Below, one piece after another: positions 1 through 7,795 of a DNA stretch of 20,726 nt (position 1 is its first letter; each line of letters begins with the position of its first letter). The position numbers and the translations under genes are program-made. The DNA comes from Victivallales bacterium. GTDB lineage: Bacteria > Verrucomicrobiota > Lentisphaeria > Victivallales > UBA1829. The notes beneath the pieces are model-generated. The model ran no database searches. It saw nothing but the letters and a program-made list of their open reading frames with translations, and was not told the origin of the DNA. The stretch spans positions 1-20,726 of the forward strand of contig JAEEQO010000024.1 in the NCBI GenBank assembly GCA_016285335.1, given 5' to 3'.

Positions 1-292
1 GTTCGAGCTTGTATTTCTTCAGGAGGATGCTGATGATCGTTTCATGGCGCCTGGAGAGGACCTCCTGGGAATTTGCGAGGGCGAGATAGATCTCGCGGTC
101 CTTGGATTCCTCCGCGGCCGACCGGCAGCGTTCGACGCACGCGTCGAGTTCCGCCTGGGTCTTCTGCATGAGGCGCAGGGTCTCCGGGCTGACCGTTTTT
201 TTGACCTGGGCCTGTTTCCTGCATGCACAAAGGCAGAAGACGGCGCAGCAGACAGCGATCAGAAGAGCCGCGACAGAAATATGTTTTTTCAT
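1..292 (-). CDS. small putative lipoprotein, 3' end cut by window edge
   Basis: The reading frame opens with ATG at 292 and stays open to the window edge, giving 97 residues of N-terminal sequence. The start MKKHISVAALLIAV is a short basic stretch followed by a hydrophobic core. A lipobox-like LCAC lies near residues 21-24, so the product is probably exported and lipid-anchored at Cys24. The remainder (from about residue 30) is charged and helical, rich in Glu, Lys, Arg and Gln, and could form a coiled coil. It carries two further Cys residues (ACVERC). A GGGAG lies 10 nt upstream of the ATG, and a promoter candidate sits at 371-398. No family is recognised. The true length is unknown because the gene runs off the window. 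Confidence 0.6.
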   Translation of the reverse strand, partial: MKKHISVAALLIAVCCAVFCLCACRKQAQVKKTVSPETLRLMQKTQAELDACVERCRSAAEESKDREIYLALANSQEVLSRRHETIISILLKKYKLE

Positions 293-370
293 GGAATGCA
301 AACTCCCGAAAAGAATGATCTTAAGCAAAGGGAGGAACGTTCCCGTTCCACGTTTTATATTTGTGATATA

Positions 371-398
371 AAGATACATCATTTTCCCGAAAAGTCAA
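371..398 (-). promoter_or_regulatory. candidate promoter of the small lipoprotein gene
   Basis: On the minus strand TTGACT (398-393) and TATCTT (376-371) are separated by 16 nt, resembling a sigma-70 promoter with a strong -35 and a weaker -10. It would give a leader of about 70 nt before the ATG at 292. That leader contains a 10-bp palindrome, GGAACGTTCC (334-343). Confidence 0.4.
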
Positions 399-482
399 CT
401 TGAAATAACTAAATCAAAGCGTTTTTCTTCATTTTCCGCGTTTTTTTTAGAAAAACCGAGCTTGTTTGTCCGTGTCTTCCGC

Positions 483-511
483 TTGCAAACGGGCCTGGCG
501 CATGCTATATT
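483..511 (+). promoter_or_regulatory. promoter of the GH5-acetyltransferase operon
   Basis: TTGCAA (483-488), a 17-nt spacer and TATATT (506-511), preceded by TGC, which also fits an extended -10. Transcription would begin near 518, about 54 nt before the GH5 start codon. The same TGC-TATATT core occurs before the integrase gene. Confidence 0.65.
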
Positions 512-571
512 ACGCACGGCTTTTTCGGCGATTACGATTTCATCCTTCCATAAGAAAGGCGGTTCCTCCTC

Positions 572-1672
572 ATGTCAAAGGTCAAATCCCTGTCCGTCGG
601 GATCGGCGTTTTTGCCATCCTGCTGGTGTTCGCGTCCATCTGCGCCGTGTCCTGTGTTTCCGGCGGGGACGGAAAAGATAAGTCGGAGGCGCTGGCGTTC
701 GTGTCCGGCATGGGGTTCGGCTGGAACCTCGGCAACACGTTCGATGCCTGGCCGAACAGAGGCGGACAGCGCGGCCTGGAGACGGAGACGTCCTGGGGCA
801 ATCCCCGCACCACGCGCAAGCTCATCATGTTCATCAGGGAGCAGGGATTCGACACGATCCGCATTCCCGTGACCTGGGGACCGCATACGGGCGACGGCCC
901 GGAATACACGGTCGACAAGGCGTGGATGGACCGTGTGGAGGAAGTCGTGGACTGGGCGCTTGCGGAAAAGATGTACGTGATCATCAACGCGCATCACGAA
1001 AAATCCTGGCTGGAGCGTGCGGCGGCGGATTATGAAGGGACCATGGCGCAGTACCGGTCCGTGTGGCGGCAGATCGCGGCCAGGTTCCGCGACCGTCCCG
1101 ACCATCTTCTGTTCGAGTCGATGAACGAGATCGACTTTACGGCTCTGCCGATCGAGGAGAATGCCGCGCTGGTGAACCGCGTGAACGGCGAGTTCGTGAA
1201 GCTCGTCCGCGAATCGGGCGGAGCGAACCGGACCCGCTGGCTGCTGCTGCCCGGGATCGGAGCCGACCTCGACAAGACCTGCGGCTATCTGACCATCCCG
1301 GACGGCGAGACCCGTTGCATCGCGTCCATCCATTATTATCTGCCGCCGCAATTCGCCATCGCCACGCCGGGCACGAGCTGGGGCTACAACTACAGCTGGG
1401 GCACGGACGAGGAACGCGCCGCCATGGTCGCCAACTTTGCGAAGATGAAGGAAACGTTCCTCGACAAGGGCATCCCGGTCATCCTCGGCGAATACGGCTG
1501 CCTGCTGCGGGGCAAGGACCGCGCGAGCCGCGTCGAGTATTTCCGTTCCATCGTCCGGCTCTCGCGCGAAAACGGCATCTGTCCGGTCTTCTGGGACAAC
1601 GGCGAGGAGCTCGACCGGCGGGCGTTCGTCTGGCGGCAGGAGGGCGTGCAGCCCGTCCTGGTCGGGAAATGA
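572..1672 (+). CDS. GH5 family endo-beta-glucanase/mannanase, predicted lipoprotein
   Basis: This is a secreted glycoside hydrolase of clan GH-A that should cleave internal beta-1,4 linkages in a plant or microbial polysaccharide. The N-terminus has a basic start, a hydrophobic segment at residues 9-27 and a lipobox-like AVSC ending at Cys28, so it is probably anchored to a membrane. The catalytic domain begins with GWNLGNTFDAW (residues 50-60), typical of GH5 cellulases. It continues with the conserved Arg97 in DTIRIPV, NAHH (139-142), the acid/base Glu186 in ESMNEI, HYY (254-256) and the nucleophile Glu307 in LGEYG. The closing WDNGE matches the family's C-terminal Trp region. At 366 residues it is a single-domain enzyme with no carbohydrate-binding module. 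The exact substrate (glucan, xyloglucan or mannan) cannot be set from sequence alone. The downstream acetyltransferase overlaps it. Confidence 0.9.
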   Translation: MSKVKSLSVGIGVFAILLVFASICAVSCVSGGDGKDKSEALAFVSGMGFGWNLGNTFDAWPNRGGQRGLETETSWGNPRTTRKLIMFIREQGFDTIRIPVTWGPHTGDGPEYTVDKAWMDRVEEVVDWALAEKMYVIINAHHEKSWLERAAADYEGTMAQYRSVWRQIAARFRDRPDHLLFESMNEIDFTALPIEENAALVNRVNGEFVKLVRESGGANRTRWLLLPGIGADLDKTCGYLTIPDGETRCIASIHYYLPPQFAIATPGTSWGYNYSWGTDEERAAMVANFAKMKETFLDKGIPVILGEYGCLLRGKDRASRVEYFRSIVRLSRENGICPVFWDNGEELDRRAFVWRQEGVQPVLVGK

Positions 1673-2178
1673 GCGGGGCGCGCATGAGGATCGTCCCCGC
1701 CGATCATGAACGCCATGCGGCGAACATTCTGGAGCTGCTGAACGACGCCGTGGTGAACACGACCTGGGTGTACGACTGCGAGCCGCACCCGGAATCGTAC
1801 ATGCGGGAGTATTTCGAGGAACACGCGGCGGGAAACTACCCGATCCTCGTCGCGGAATCCGACGACGACGCGTTCCTCGGGTTCGCGTCCTGCGGCGCTT
1901 ACCGGCATTATCAGGGCTATCTGCACTCGGCGGAGCATTCCGTGTACGTCGTACCGTCCGCGCGTCGGCAGGGCGTGGGGCGGGCGCTTCTGGCGCGTCT
2001 GGAAGACGAATGCCGTACCCGGGGCATTCACACGCTCGTCGGCGTGATCGATTCGGAGAACCTGCCGAGCATCGAACTACATCGGAAATGCGGCTACGAG
2101 TTCGTCGGGACGGTTCGCGAGGCGGGCCGGAAATTCGGCCGCTGGCTCAGCATCGTGTATTACCAGAAACTATTATGA
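1669..2178 (+). CDS. GNAT acetyltransferase, phosphinothricin acetyltransferase-like
   Basis: This is a cytoplasmic acetyl-CoA-dependent N-acetyltransferase of about the usual GNAT length (169 residues). The N-terminal ILELLNDAVVNTT resembles the substrate-side helix of the phosphinothricin/methionine sulfone acetyltransferase group. The acetyl-CoA loop is VVPSARRQGVGRALL (residues 94-108, R-Q-G-V-G core). NLPSIELHRKCGYEFVG is the usual motif B segment near the C-terminus. The ATG at 1669 overlaps the stop of the GH5 gene in an ATGA, suggesting translational coupling. A second ATG at 1684 (residue 6) is also possible. In-family activity is often on amino acids or amino acid analogues, and the native substrate here is unknown. 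Its pairing with a secreted glucanase has no obvious metabolic logic. Confidence 0.85.
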   Translation: MSGARMRIVPADHERHAANILELLNDAVVNTTWVYDCEPHPESYMREYFEEHAAGNYPILVAESDDDAFLGFASCGAYRHYQGYLHSAEHSVYVVPSARRQGVGRALLARLEDECRTRGIHTLVGVIDSENLPSIELHRKCGYEFVGTVREAGRKFGRWLSIVYYQKLL

Positions 2179-2196
2179 CTTCGTTTGCCGGGACGT

Positions 2197-2856
2197 TCAG
2201 AAAGCGGCTTTTCTGGCGGCGTCGGCGAATGCACGGCAGAGCAGGGCGCTTTCCGAACGGTCCGCCGTTGCCTTGACCCCGGAATTCACGTCCACGGCGT
2301 ACGGCCGGACGCGTTCGATCGCACGGGCGACATTGGCGGGGGTGAGGCCTCCGGCGAGGATGACCGGGACGGGGCACTCCTGCACGAACCGGGCGGCGCG
2401 TGTCCAGTTTCCGATAAGTCCGGTGCCGCCGACCTGTCCGGTCTTCGGGTTGAACGAGTCGATCAGGAAGGCGTCGACGAACGGGAGGAAGTCGATGTAT
2501 TCGGAGAAAGAATCCTGCGGCTCGGGGTGGACCGCTTTCACGAGCTTGGCGCATGGGGGCAGGGCGTCGCGGATGGCGGAGACTTCCGCCGGCGTGGAGT
2601 CGCCGTGCAGCTGGATGTTCCAGACGGCTGCGTCGGTGGCGATCTCCAGGACCTCTTCCGGGGCGGAGTAATGTGTCACGATCCACGGCTGGACGAACGG
2701 CGGCAGGGACCTTGCGAGGCGCCGCGCCGTGCATGCGAGGATGAAATCAGGCGAGGGATGGACCTGCCCGACGAGGAATCCGACGGCGTCCGGCGAGGCG
2801 GCCAGCGCCGCTTTCAGGTCGTTTCCGTTCCGGATGCCGCAGATCTTGATCTTCAT
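2197..2856 (-). CDS. trpF: phosphoribosylanthranilate isomerase
   Basis: TrpF catalyses the Amadori rearrangement of N-(5'-phosphoribosyl)anthranilate to CdRP, the third step of tryptophan synthesis, in the cytoplasm. At 219 residues it has normal length for the single-domain TIM barrel. Visible motifs are KICGIR with catalytic Cys6, QLHG (residues 82-85), the acidic Asp133 in FLIDS, GGTG (143-146), LAGGLTP (167-173) and DVNSGVK (189-195) in the phosphate-binding end. Family members usually have SGVE in the last motif. An AAGG lies about 8 nt before the ATG, next to the coaX stop only 10 nt upstream, so the two are probably one transcript. No other trp gene is in the window. The gene ends 18 nt from the convergent acetyltransferase. 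Confidence 0.93.
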   Translation of the reverse strand: MKIKICGIRNGNDLKAALAASPDAVGFLVGQVHPSPDFILACTARRLARSLPPFVQPWIVTHYSAPEEVLEIATDAAVWNIQLHGDSTPAEVSAIRDALPPCAKLVKAVHPEPQDSFSEYIDFLPFVDAFLIDSFNPKTGQVGGTGLIGNWTRAARFVQECPVPVILAGGLTPANVARAIERVRPYAVDVNSGVKATADRSESALLCRAFADAARKAAF

Positions 2857-2866
2857 ACGGTCGCCT

Positions 2867-3571
2867 TCAGCTGAAGAGCAGTTCGACCCCGCGCAGCGTG
2901 AAGTCGTCGCCGCCGTCCGTCATCCCGGCGAGTTCCGGCGCACGGAGGAAAAATGCGCGGTCGCCGCCGCATGCGTACACGGAGGGACGGCAACCCAGGA
3001 CCTTTTCCAGGCGGGCGAGGAATCCCGCCACGGCGTCGACGGCGGCTGCGTCGGTCCCCATGCGGATGGCGTCGGCGGTGTTCGCTCCGGGGCAGGGGGG
3101 CAGTCCGTCCGAGAGCTCGACGAGGGGCAGTTTCGAGGTGTATGCGTGAAGCGCTTTGCGTACGAGGGTCCGTCCGGGGAAGATCGCGCCGCCGAGGAAA
3201 CGTTTCCGCGCGTCGACGACTTCAGCGGTGATGCAGGTGCCGAAATCAATGGAAACCGCCGGGAGAGCGGCATTTTTTGTCAAGTAAACGGCGTTTGCGA
3301 TGCGGTCCTGTCCGAGCGTCGAAGCATCGACGAGGGAGAAGTCCACGAATTTCGAGGCGGCCTCCGGCGTCACCAGGCGGGCATTGATGTCCTTCAGGAC
3401 CGGGAACAGCCGTTCGACGACGCATGCGGCGCCGATGAATGACAGGTCGTCCGGGTGGATCATCTCCGGCGAAAAATCGGCTGTAGCGACCGTATCCGAA
3501 AAAACGAGACGGTCGCGCGCGATGCAGAGTATCTGCGTGTGTGTATTTCCGATGTTCAGGTAACAGCGCAT
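2867..3571 (-). CDS. coaX: type III pantothenate kinase
   Basis: CoaX phosphorylates pantothenate with ATP, the first step of coenzyme A synthesis, and belongs to the ASKHA fold. The start was placed at the ATG at 3571 because residues 4-12 (YLNIGNTHT) then align with the family's N-terminal D-x-G-N-T phosphate loop. An upstream ATG at 3613 would add 14 residues without family likeness. Further motifs are LGQDR (86-90, with the expected catalytic Asp89) and the second ASKHA motif SIDFGTCIT (107-115). ACGG near the C-terminus matches the usual TGG loop. At 234 residues it is slightly short for the family. Oddly, the first motif has Asn6 (codon AAC) where the family normally has Asp. It is followed after 10 nt by trpF. 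Confidence 0.88.
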   Translation of the reverse strand: MRCYLNIGNTHTQILCIARDRLVFSDTVATADFSPEMIHPDDLSFIGAACVVERLFPVLKDINARLVTPEAASKFVDFSLVDASTLGQDRIANAVYLTKNAALPAVSIDFGTCITAEVVDARKRFLGGAIFPGRTLVRKALHAYTSKLPLVELSDGLPPCPGANTADAIRMGTDAAAVDAVAGFLARLEKVLGCRPSVYACGGDRAFFLRAPELAGMTDGGDDFTLRGVELLFS

Positions 3572-3590
3572 GGTCTTTTTCCCGTATCCT

Positions 3591-3638
3591 GTGCCGGAAG
3601 CGAAGCCCGGCACTGCCGAAGTGGAGGACTTGTCCTCC
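3591..3638 (-). promoter_or_regulatory. two tandem hairpins in the coaX leader
   Basis: Reading toward coaX there is first GGAGGA-CAAG-TCCTCC (3638-3623) and then GTGCCGG with its perfect complement CCGGCAC across a 9-nt loop (3613-3591). They lie in the 80 nt between the pil operon terminator and the coaX start, about 20 nt before the start codon. Neither is followed by a T-run, so they do not look like terminators. They could influence translation or stability of the coaX-trpF message. No known riboswitch class is recognised. Confidence 0.35.
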
Positions 3639-3651
3639 CCTGAAATGAAAA

Positions 3652-3675
3652 AAGGTCCCGCACGGGCGGGACCTT
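3652..3675 (-). terminator. intrinsic terminator of the pil operon
   Basis: A perfect 10-bp stem, AAGGTCCCGC and GCGGGACCTT, closes a 4-nt loop (ACGG on the plus strand). On the minus strand it is followed directly by TTTTTTCATTT. It lies 20 nt after the pilC stop codon, between pilC and coaX, and should separate the two transcripts. Confidence 0.85.
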
Positions 3676-3694
3676 GCGTTTTGCGCGGTTCGGA

Positions 3695-4957
3695 TCAGCC
3701 GCCGCCGAGGGTCTGGATGATGGTGATCAGCGGGGCGAACAGTGCGATAACGATACCGCCGACGATGACTGCCAGGAAGACGATCATCAACGGTTCGATC
3801 ATGGACGTCAGGGCGCTGACCGCGTTGTCGACTTCTTCGTCGTAGGTATCGGCGATCTTTTCGAGCATGTCGGGGAGCTTGCCTGTTTCCTCGCCGACCT
3901 CGATCATACTGATGACCATGTCGGGGAAGATCTTGGTCGACTGAAGCGGGGGCGCCATCGGTTCGCCTTCCTTTACGGCGTCGTGGACCTGCTGGACCGC
4001 CTTCGCGACGAGCTCGTTGCCGGCGGTGTCGCGGACGATCTGGAGGGCGTTCAGGACGGGGACGCCGGAGCCCATGAGGGTGCCGAGCGTACGGGAGAAC
4101 TTGGAAATGGCATTACGGGAGACGAGCATGCCGATGACAGGCGCGGTGTAGACGCTTTTGTCAAAGTAGAACCGTCCCTTCTCCGTCTTCAGGGCGAACT
4201 TCGTGGCGATCACGATCACGACCACGAGGACGATCGCGACGATGATGTTGTTCTGCAGCCAGGTACTGATGCCCATGACGAAACGCGTGATTGCGGGGAG
4301 CTGTGCGCCGTCGAGCATTTCCGTGAACATGACCTGGAATTTCGGGACGATGAAGATCATGAGGAAGATGGTGATGCCGATGGCGATGGAGAGCACGATG
4401 GCCGGGTAGACCATGGCGGACTTGACCTTGCCGGCGATCTTGGCGGCTTTTTCGCGGAAGCCTGCCAGACGGGTCAGGATCAGTTCGAGCTTACCGGCGG
4501 CCTCGCCGGCGCGGATCATGTTCAGGTAGAGTTTGTCGAACGATTTCGGGTGCTGCGCGAGGGCTTCGGAGAAGGTGGAGCCGCCCTCGACGGAGAAGGC
4601 GACCTTGCCGAGAACGGTCTTTACGGCGGGGTTTTTCGCCTGACGTTCGAGCGTTTTGAGGGATCGGATCAGCGGGAGGCCGGCGTCGAGCAGAATGGCG
4701 AGCTGACGGGTGAAGACGGTGAGGTCCTTGCCTTTGATGACCGTCGGGCCGAGGCTGATGTTGAGCCCCTTGGCCGCTGCGGGACCTTTGGCTTTTTCCT
4801 TCTTCTCCTTGCCCGCTTTCGCGAGCGGCTTGATGGAGGTGGGGAACATCCCCTGTTCCTTCAGGAAAGAGGCGACGGCTTCTTCGCTTGCTGCTTCGTG
4901 CTGTCCCTTCTGTTCCTTGCCGGACGCGTCCATCGCGGTGTATTGGAAGATCGGCAT
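3695..4957 (-). CDS. pilC: type IV pilus / type II secretion inner-membrane platform protein PilC/GspF
   Basis: PilC is the polytopic inner-membrane platform on which the cytoplasmic ATPases act to add or remove pilin subunits. The protein (420 residues) has the normal family layout. It has an N-terminal PIFQYTAMDASGK segment, a Lys/Ala-rich linker around residues 45-65, and a first T2SSF helical domain (about 80-200) with the signature FTRQLAILLDAGLPL. Membrane segments lie near 183-207 and 240-260, a second T2SSF domain (about 285-400) contains FSRTLGTLMGSGVPVLNAL, and there is a terminal membrane segment near 388-412. A GGAG lies 8 nt before the ATG. It is the last gene of the operon, 43 nt after pilT, and is followed by a strong terminator. 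Confidence 0.94.
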   Translation of the reverse strand: MPIFQYTAMDASGKEQKGQHEAASEEAVASFLKEQGMFPTSIKPLAKAGKEKKEKAKGPAAAKGLNISLGPTVIKGKDLTVFTRQLAILLDAGLPLIRSLKTLERQAKNPAVKTVLGKVAFSVEGGSTFSEALAQHPKSFDKLYLNMIRAGEAAGKLELILTRLAGFREKAAKIAGKVKSAMVYPAIVLSIAIGITIFLMIFIVPKFQVMFTEMLDGAQLPAITRFVMGISTWLQNNIIVAIVLVVVIVIATKFALKTEKGRFYFDKSVYTAPVIGMLVSRNAISKFSRTLGTLMGSGVPVLNALQIVRDTAGNELVAKAVQQVHDAVKEGEPMAPPLQSTKIFPDMVISMIEVGEETGKLPDMLEKIADTYDEEVDNAVSALTSMIEPLMIVFLAVIVGGIVIALFAPLITIIQTLGGG

Positions 4958-5000
4958 TTTGTGAACTCCAGGTTATGTGAATGTGAATCGTGAGCTTGGA

Positions 5001-6068
5001 TCAGATGTTGGTGCCCGCGAGGGTCTGGACGATGCCTTCGGGGTCCTGTGCCTTCGTGATGACTTCGCCGTAGGAGACCATGCCCTTCTTGTAGAGCTCG
5101 ACCAGGTGGGAGTCGAGCGTGTTCATGCCGTACTTCGCGCCGGTCTGGATGTCCGACGTGATTCGGAACGTCTTGCCGTCGCGGATGAGTGCCTGAATGG
5201 AGGGCGTGGTGATCATGATCTCGAACGCGGCGACGCGTCCGGGCTTGTCGATGCGGGGGAGAAGCACCTGGGAAATGACGCCGACGAGACCGGCGGCGAG
5301 CTGGGTGCGGATCTGCGGCTGCTGGTTGGTCGGGAAGGCGTCGACGATACGGTCGACGGTGGGAGCCGCGCCGGTGGTGTGCAGGGTGCCGAAGACCAGG
5401 TGTCCGGTTTCGGCGGCGGTGACGGCGGCTTCGATGGTGACCAGGTCGCGCAATTCACCGACGAGGATGATGTCGGGGTCCTGACGGAGGGCGCGGCGGA
5501 GCGCTTCGGAGAAGCTCGGGACGTCCGCGCCGACTTCACGCTGGATCACCACGCTTTTCTTGTGGTGGTGGTAGAATTCGATGGGGTCCTCGACCGTGAT
5601 GATGTGCACGGCGCGCTCTTCGTTGATGACGTTGATCATCGAGGCGAGGGTGGTGGACTTGCCGGAACCGGTCGGCCCGGTCACGAGGATCATGCCGCGG
5701 GGACGGTAGAGCAGGTCCTTGATGCTCGGCGGAAGGCCGATCTTGTCGAGCGGCATCATGTTGTTCGGGATCTGACGAAGGACGGCGCCGATGCAGCCTT
5801 TCTGCTTGAAGGCGCTGACGCGGAAACGCGCGCGGTCGCCGAACGCGAAACCGAAGTCCGCGCCGCCGTCTTCGGCGAGCTGCTGAAGGTGGCGGGGAGA
5901 GGCGATCGATTTGACCAGCGCTTCCGTGTCTTCCGGCGTGAGCACCGGGAGGTCGAGCTGGGTCATTTCACCGTGGAGGCGGATCACAGGGGCGACGCCG
6001 ACTTCGAGGTGCAGGTCGCTGCATCCTTCGGTGACGACGAGATCCAGTAATTCATCCATTTCAACCAT
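5001..6068 (-). CDS. pilT: type IV pilus retraction ATPase PilT
   Basis: PilT is the hexameric ATPase that drives pilus depolymerisation and twitching. The 355-residue protein shows the N-terminal PAS-like start with [10 protein letters not shown] (residues 15-24), Walker A GPTGSGKS (131-138), the Asp box VEDPIEF, and Walker [13 protein letters not shown] ending at about residue 208. It also has the His box [10 protein letters not shown] and a C-terminal [17 protein letters not shown]. That last stretch corresponds to the PilT-specific AIRNLIRE signature and separates PilT from PilB. There is no tetracysteine zinc motif, as expected. An AAGGG lies 8 nt before the ATG. It sits 20 nt after pilB and 43 nt before pilC, so assembly and retraction motors are co-transcribed. 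Confidence 0.95.
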   Translation of the reverse strand: MVEMDELLDLVVTEGCSDLHLEVGVAPVIRLHGEMTQLDLPVLTPEDTEALVKSIASPRHLQQLAEDGGADFGFAFGDRARFRVSAFKQKGCIGAVLRQIPNNMMPLDKIGLPPSIKDLLYRPRGMILVTGPTGSGKSTTLASMINVINEERAVHIITVEDPIEFYHHHKKSVVIQREVGADVPSFSEALRRALRQDPDIILVGELRDLVTIEAAVTAAETGHLVFGTLHTTGAAPTVDRIVDAFPTNQQPQIRTQLAAGLVGVISQVLLPRIDKPGRVAAFEIMITTPSIQALIRDGKTFRITSDIQTGAKYGMNTLDSHLVELYKKGMVSYGEVITKAQDPEGIVQTLAGTNI

Positions 6069-6088
6069 GTTGAGGGCCCTTTATCTTA

Positions 6089-7768
6089 TTAGGTGTATTT
6101 GAGAACTTCTTCCATCGTGGTCTCGCCGTTCAGGATGGCGCGGATGCCGTCCTCGCGCATGGTGGTCATGCCGAGTTCGCGCGCTTTGTCGCGGATGACG
6201 ACGGCGGGAGCGGATTGCAGGATCAGGGACGAGATCTTGCTGCTCATGCACAGCAGCTCCGTGATGGCCTTTCGGCCCTTGTACCCGGTGTTGTTGCAGG
6301 TGGGGCAGCCTTTCCCGTAGTAGAACTTGTTGTCGCCGATGTCCTTCCGCTGGAGCCCGAGAAGCTTCAGGTCGTCCTCGGTCGGGACGAACGCCGTGCG
6401 GCAGTGCGGGCAGATGCGGCGGAGAAGTCGCTGGCCGAGAATGGCGATCAGCGAGGCGGTGATGAGGAAGGGCTGCACGCCCATATCGATCAGACGGGTC
6501 ACGGCGCCGGCGGCGTCGTTGGTGTGGAGCGTGGTGAAGACCAGGTGTCCCGTGAGGGAAGCCTGGACTGCCATTTCGGCGGTCTCGATATCGCGCGTTT
6601 CACCGAGCATGATGATGTCGGGGTCCTGACGGAGGAAGGCTCGGAGCGCGCGTCCGAACGTCATGCCGATGGCGTCGTTGATCGGCAGCTGGACGATGCC
6701 TTCGAGGTCGTATTCGACAGGGTCTTCGGCGGTGAGGATCTTGTCCTCGACCTTGTTGATCTCCTTCAGCGCGGAGTACAGCGTGGTCGTCTTGCCGGAA
6801 CCGGTCGGGCCGGTGATGATGAAGATGCCGTTCGGCATGGCGATGATCTCGCGGATCTTCTTCAGCGTGTCTTCGTTGATGCCGAGGACGTCGAGGTCCA
6901 GGTTGACGACGGAGCGGTCGAGCACGCGGAGCACCACGGATTCGCCGTGGGAGGTCGGGAGCGTGGACACACGGAGGTCGATGGGGCGTCCGGCGATCTT
7001 CAGCTGGATACGGCCGTCCTGCGGTTTGCGGCGCTCGGAAATGTTCAGGCCGGAGAGGATCTTCACGCGGCTGATGACGGGGATGGCGAGGCTGCGGGGC
7101 GGCGGGGACATTTCATAGAGCGCGCCGTCGATGCGGTACCGGATCTTGAATTCGTGCTCGAACGGCTCGAAATGGATGTCCGACGCCTTGTCGCGGATCG
7201 CCTGGTAGAGCACGGCGTCCACGAACTTGATGATCGGGGCCTTGTTCGCGTCTTCCTCGGCGTTCGCGTAGGCGTAGTCGGAGCCTTCGGCTGCGTCCAT
7301 TTCGGAGAGCAGATCGTTCACGCCGTTGATGTCGACGGGATAATATTTGTCGATGAAGCTGTCGATCTGCTTTTCCTCGGCGAGGACGATCATCACGTCC
7401 TTGCCCAGAATGAACCGCATTTCGTCGGCGATCTGGTAGTTCAGCGGATTGCGGACGGCAAGCGTCACGGTGGACTCGTCCGCGTCGATGGGGACGACGC
7501 CGAGCATGCGGACGTTGTCCGCGTCGATGAGGTCGATGACCTCTTTCGGGACTTCCATCATGGAGAGGTCGACGACCGTGGTGCCGAGGCTTTCCGCGAT
7601 GTAGTTCAGGATCTCGCTTTCGGTCAGGATCTGGAAATCGACCAGGATCTGCTGAAGCGGTTTTCCCGTGCGCTCGAATTCCTCTTCGGCTTCCTTCATG
7701 TTCTGTTCGGAACATGCGTTCGCGTTCAGGAGGATGTCTTTCAGTGTTTGATTTTCAGAGTCAAGCAT
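6089..7768 (-). CDS. pilB: type IV pilus assembly ATPase PilB (GspE family), canonical copy
   Basis: PilB is the cytoplasmic extension ATPase that powers pilin assembly. The 559 residues contain an N-terminal MshEN/T2SSE_N-type region (about 20-150, with RTGKPLQQIL and a second related half). In relatives this region can bind c-di-GMP, and binding here is only an inference. A linker and the N2 domain follow with KASDIHFEP. The motor core has Walker A GPTGSGKT (320-327), Asp box AEDPVEY, Walker B RQDPDIIMLGETRD (LGETRD at 388-393) and His box GHLVFTTLHTND. The zinc tetracysteine is C453-x2-C456 and C488-x2-C491. All catalytic residues are in place. It lies 27 nt after a paralog and 20 nt before pilT. 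Confidence 0.94.
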   Translation of the reverse strand: MLDSENQTLKDILLNANACSEQNMKEAEEEFERTGKPLQQILVDFQILTESEILNYIAESLGTTVVDLSMMEVPKEVIDLIDADNVRMLGVVPIDADESTVTLAVRNPLNYQIADEMRFILGKDVMIVLAEEKQIDSFIDKYYPVDINGVNDLLSEMDAAEGSDYAYANAEEDANKAPIIKFVDAVLYQAIRDKASDIHFEPFEHEFKIRYRIDGALYEMSPPPRSLAIPVISRVKILSGLNISERRKPQDGRIQLKIAGRPIDLRVSTLPTSHGESVVLRVLDRSVVNLDLDVLGINEDTLKKIREIIAMPNGIFIITGPTGSGKTTTLYSALKEINKVEDKILTAEDPVEYDLEGIVQLPINDAIGMTFGRALRAFLRQDPDIIMLGETRDIETAEMAVQASLTGHLVFTTLHTNDAAGAVTRLIDMGVQPFLITASLIAILGQRLLRRICPHCRTAFVPTEDDLKLLGLQRKDIGDNKFYYGKGCPTCNNTGYKGRKAITELLCMSSKISSLILQSAPAVVIRDKARELGMTTMREDGIRAILNGETTMEEVLKYT

Positions 7769-7795
7769 GATATGTGATCCGTGTGGTTGATTGCG

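Noticed and set aside
2199..2220. Hairpin CAGAAA...TTTCTG between the convergent acetyltransferase and trpF genes as a bidirectional terminator
   Set aside because: The stem is only six AT-rich pairs, it lies inside the end of trpF, and no T-run follows on either strand.
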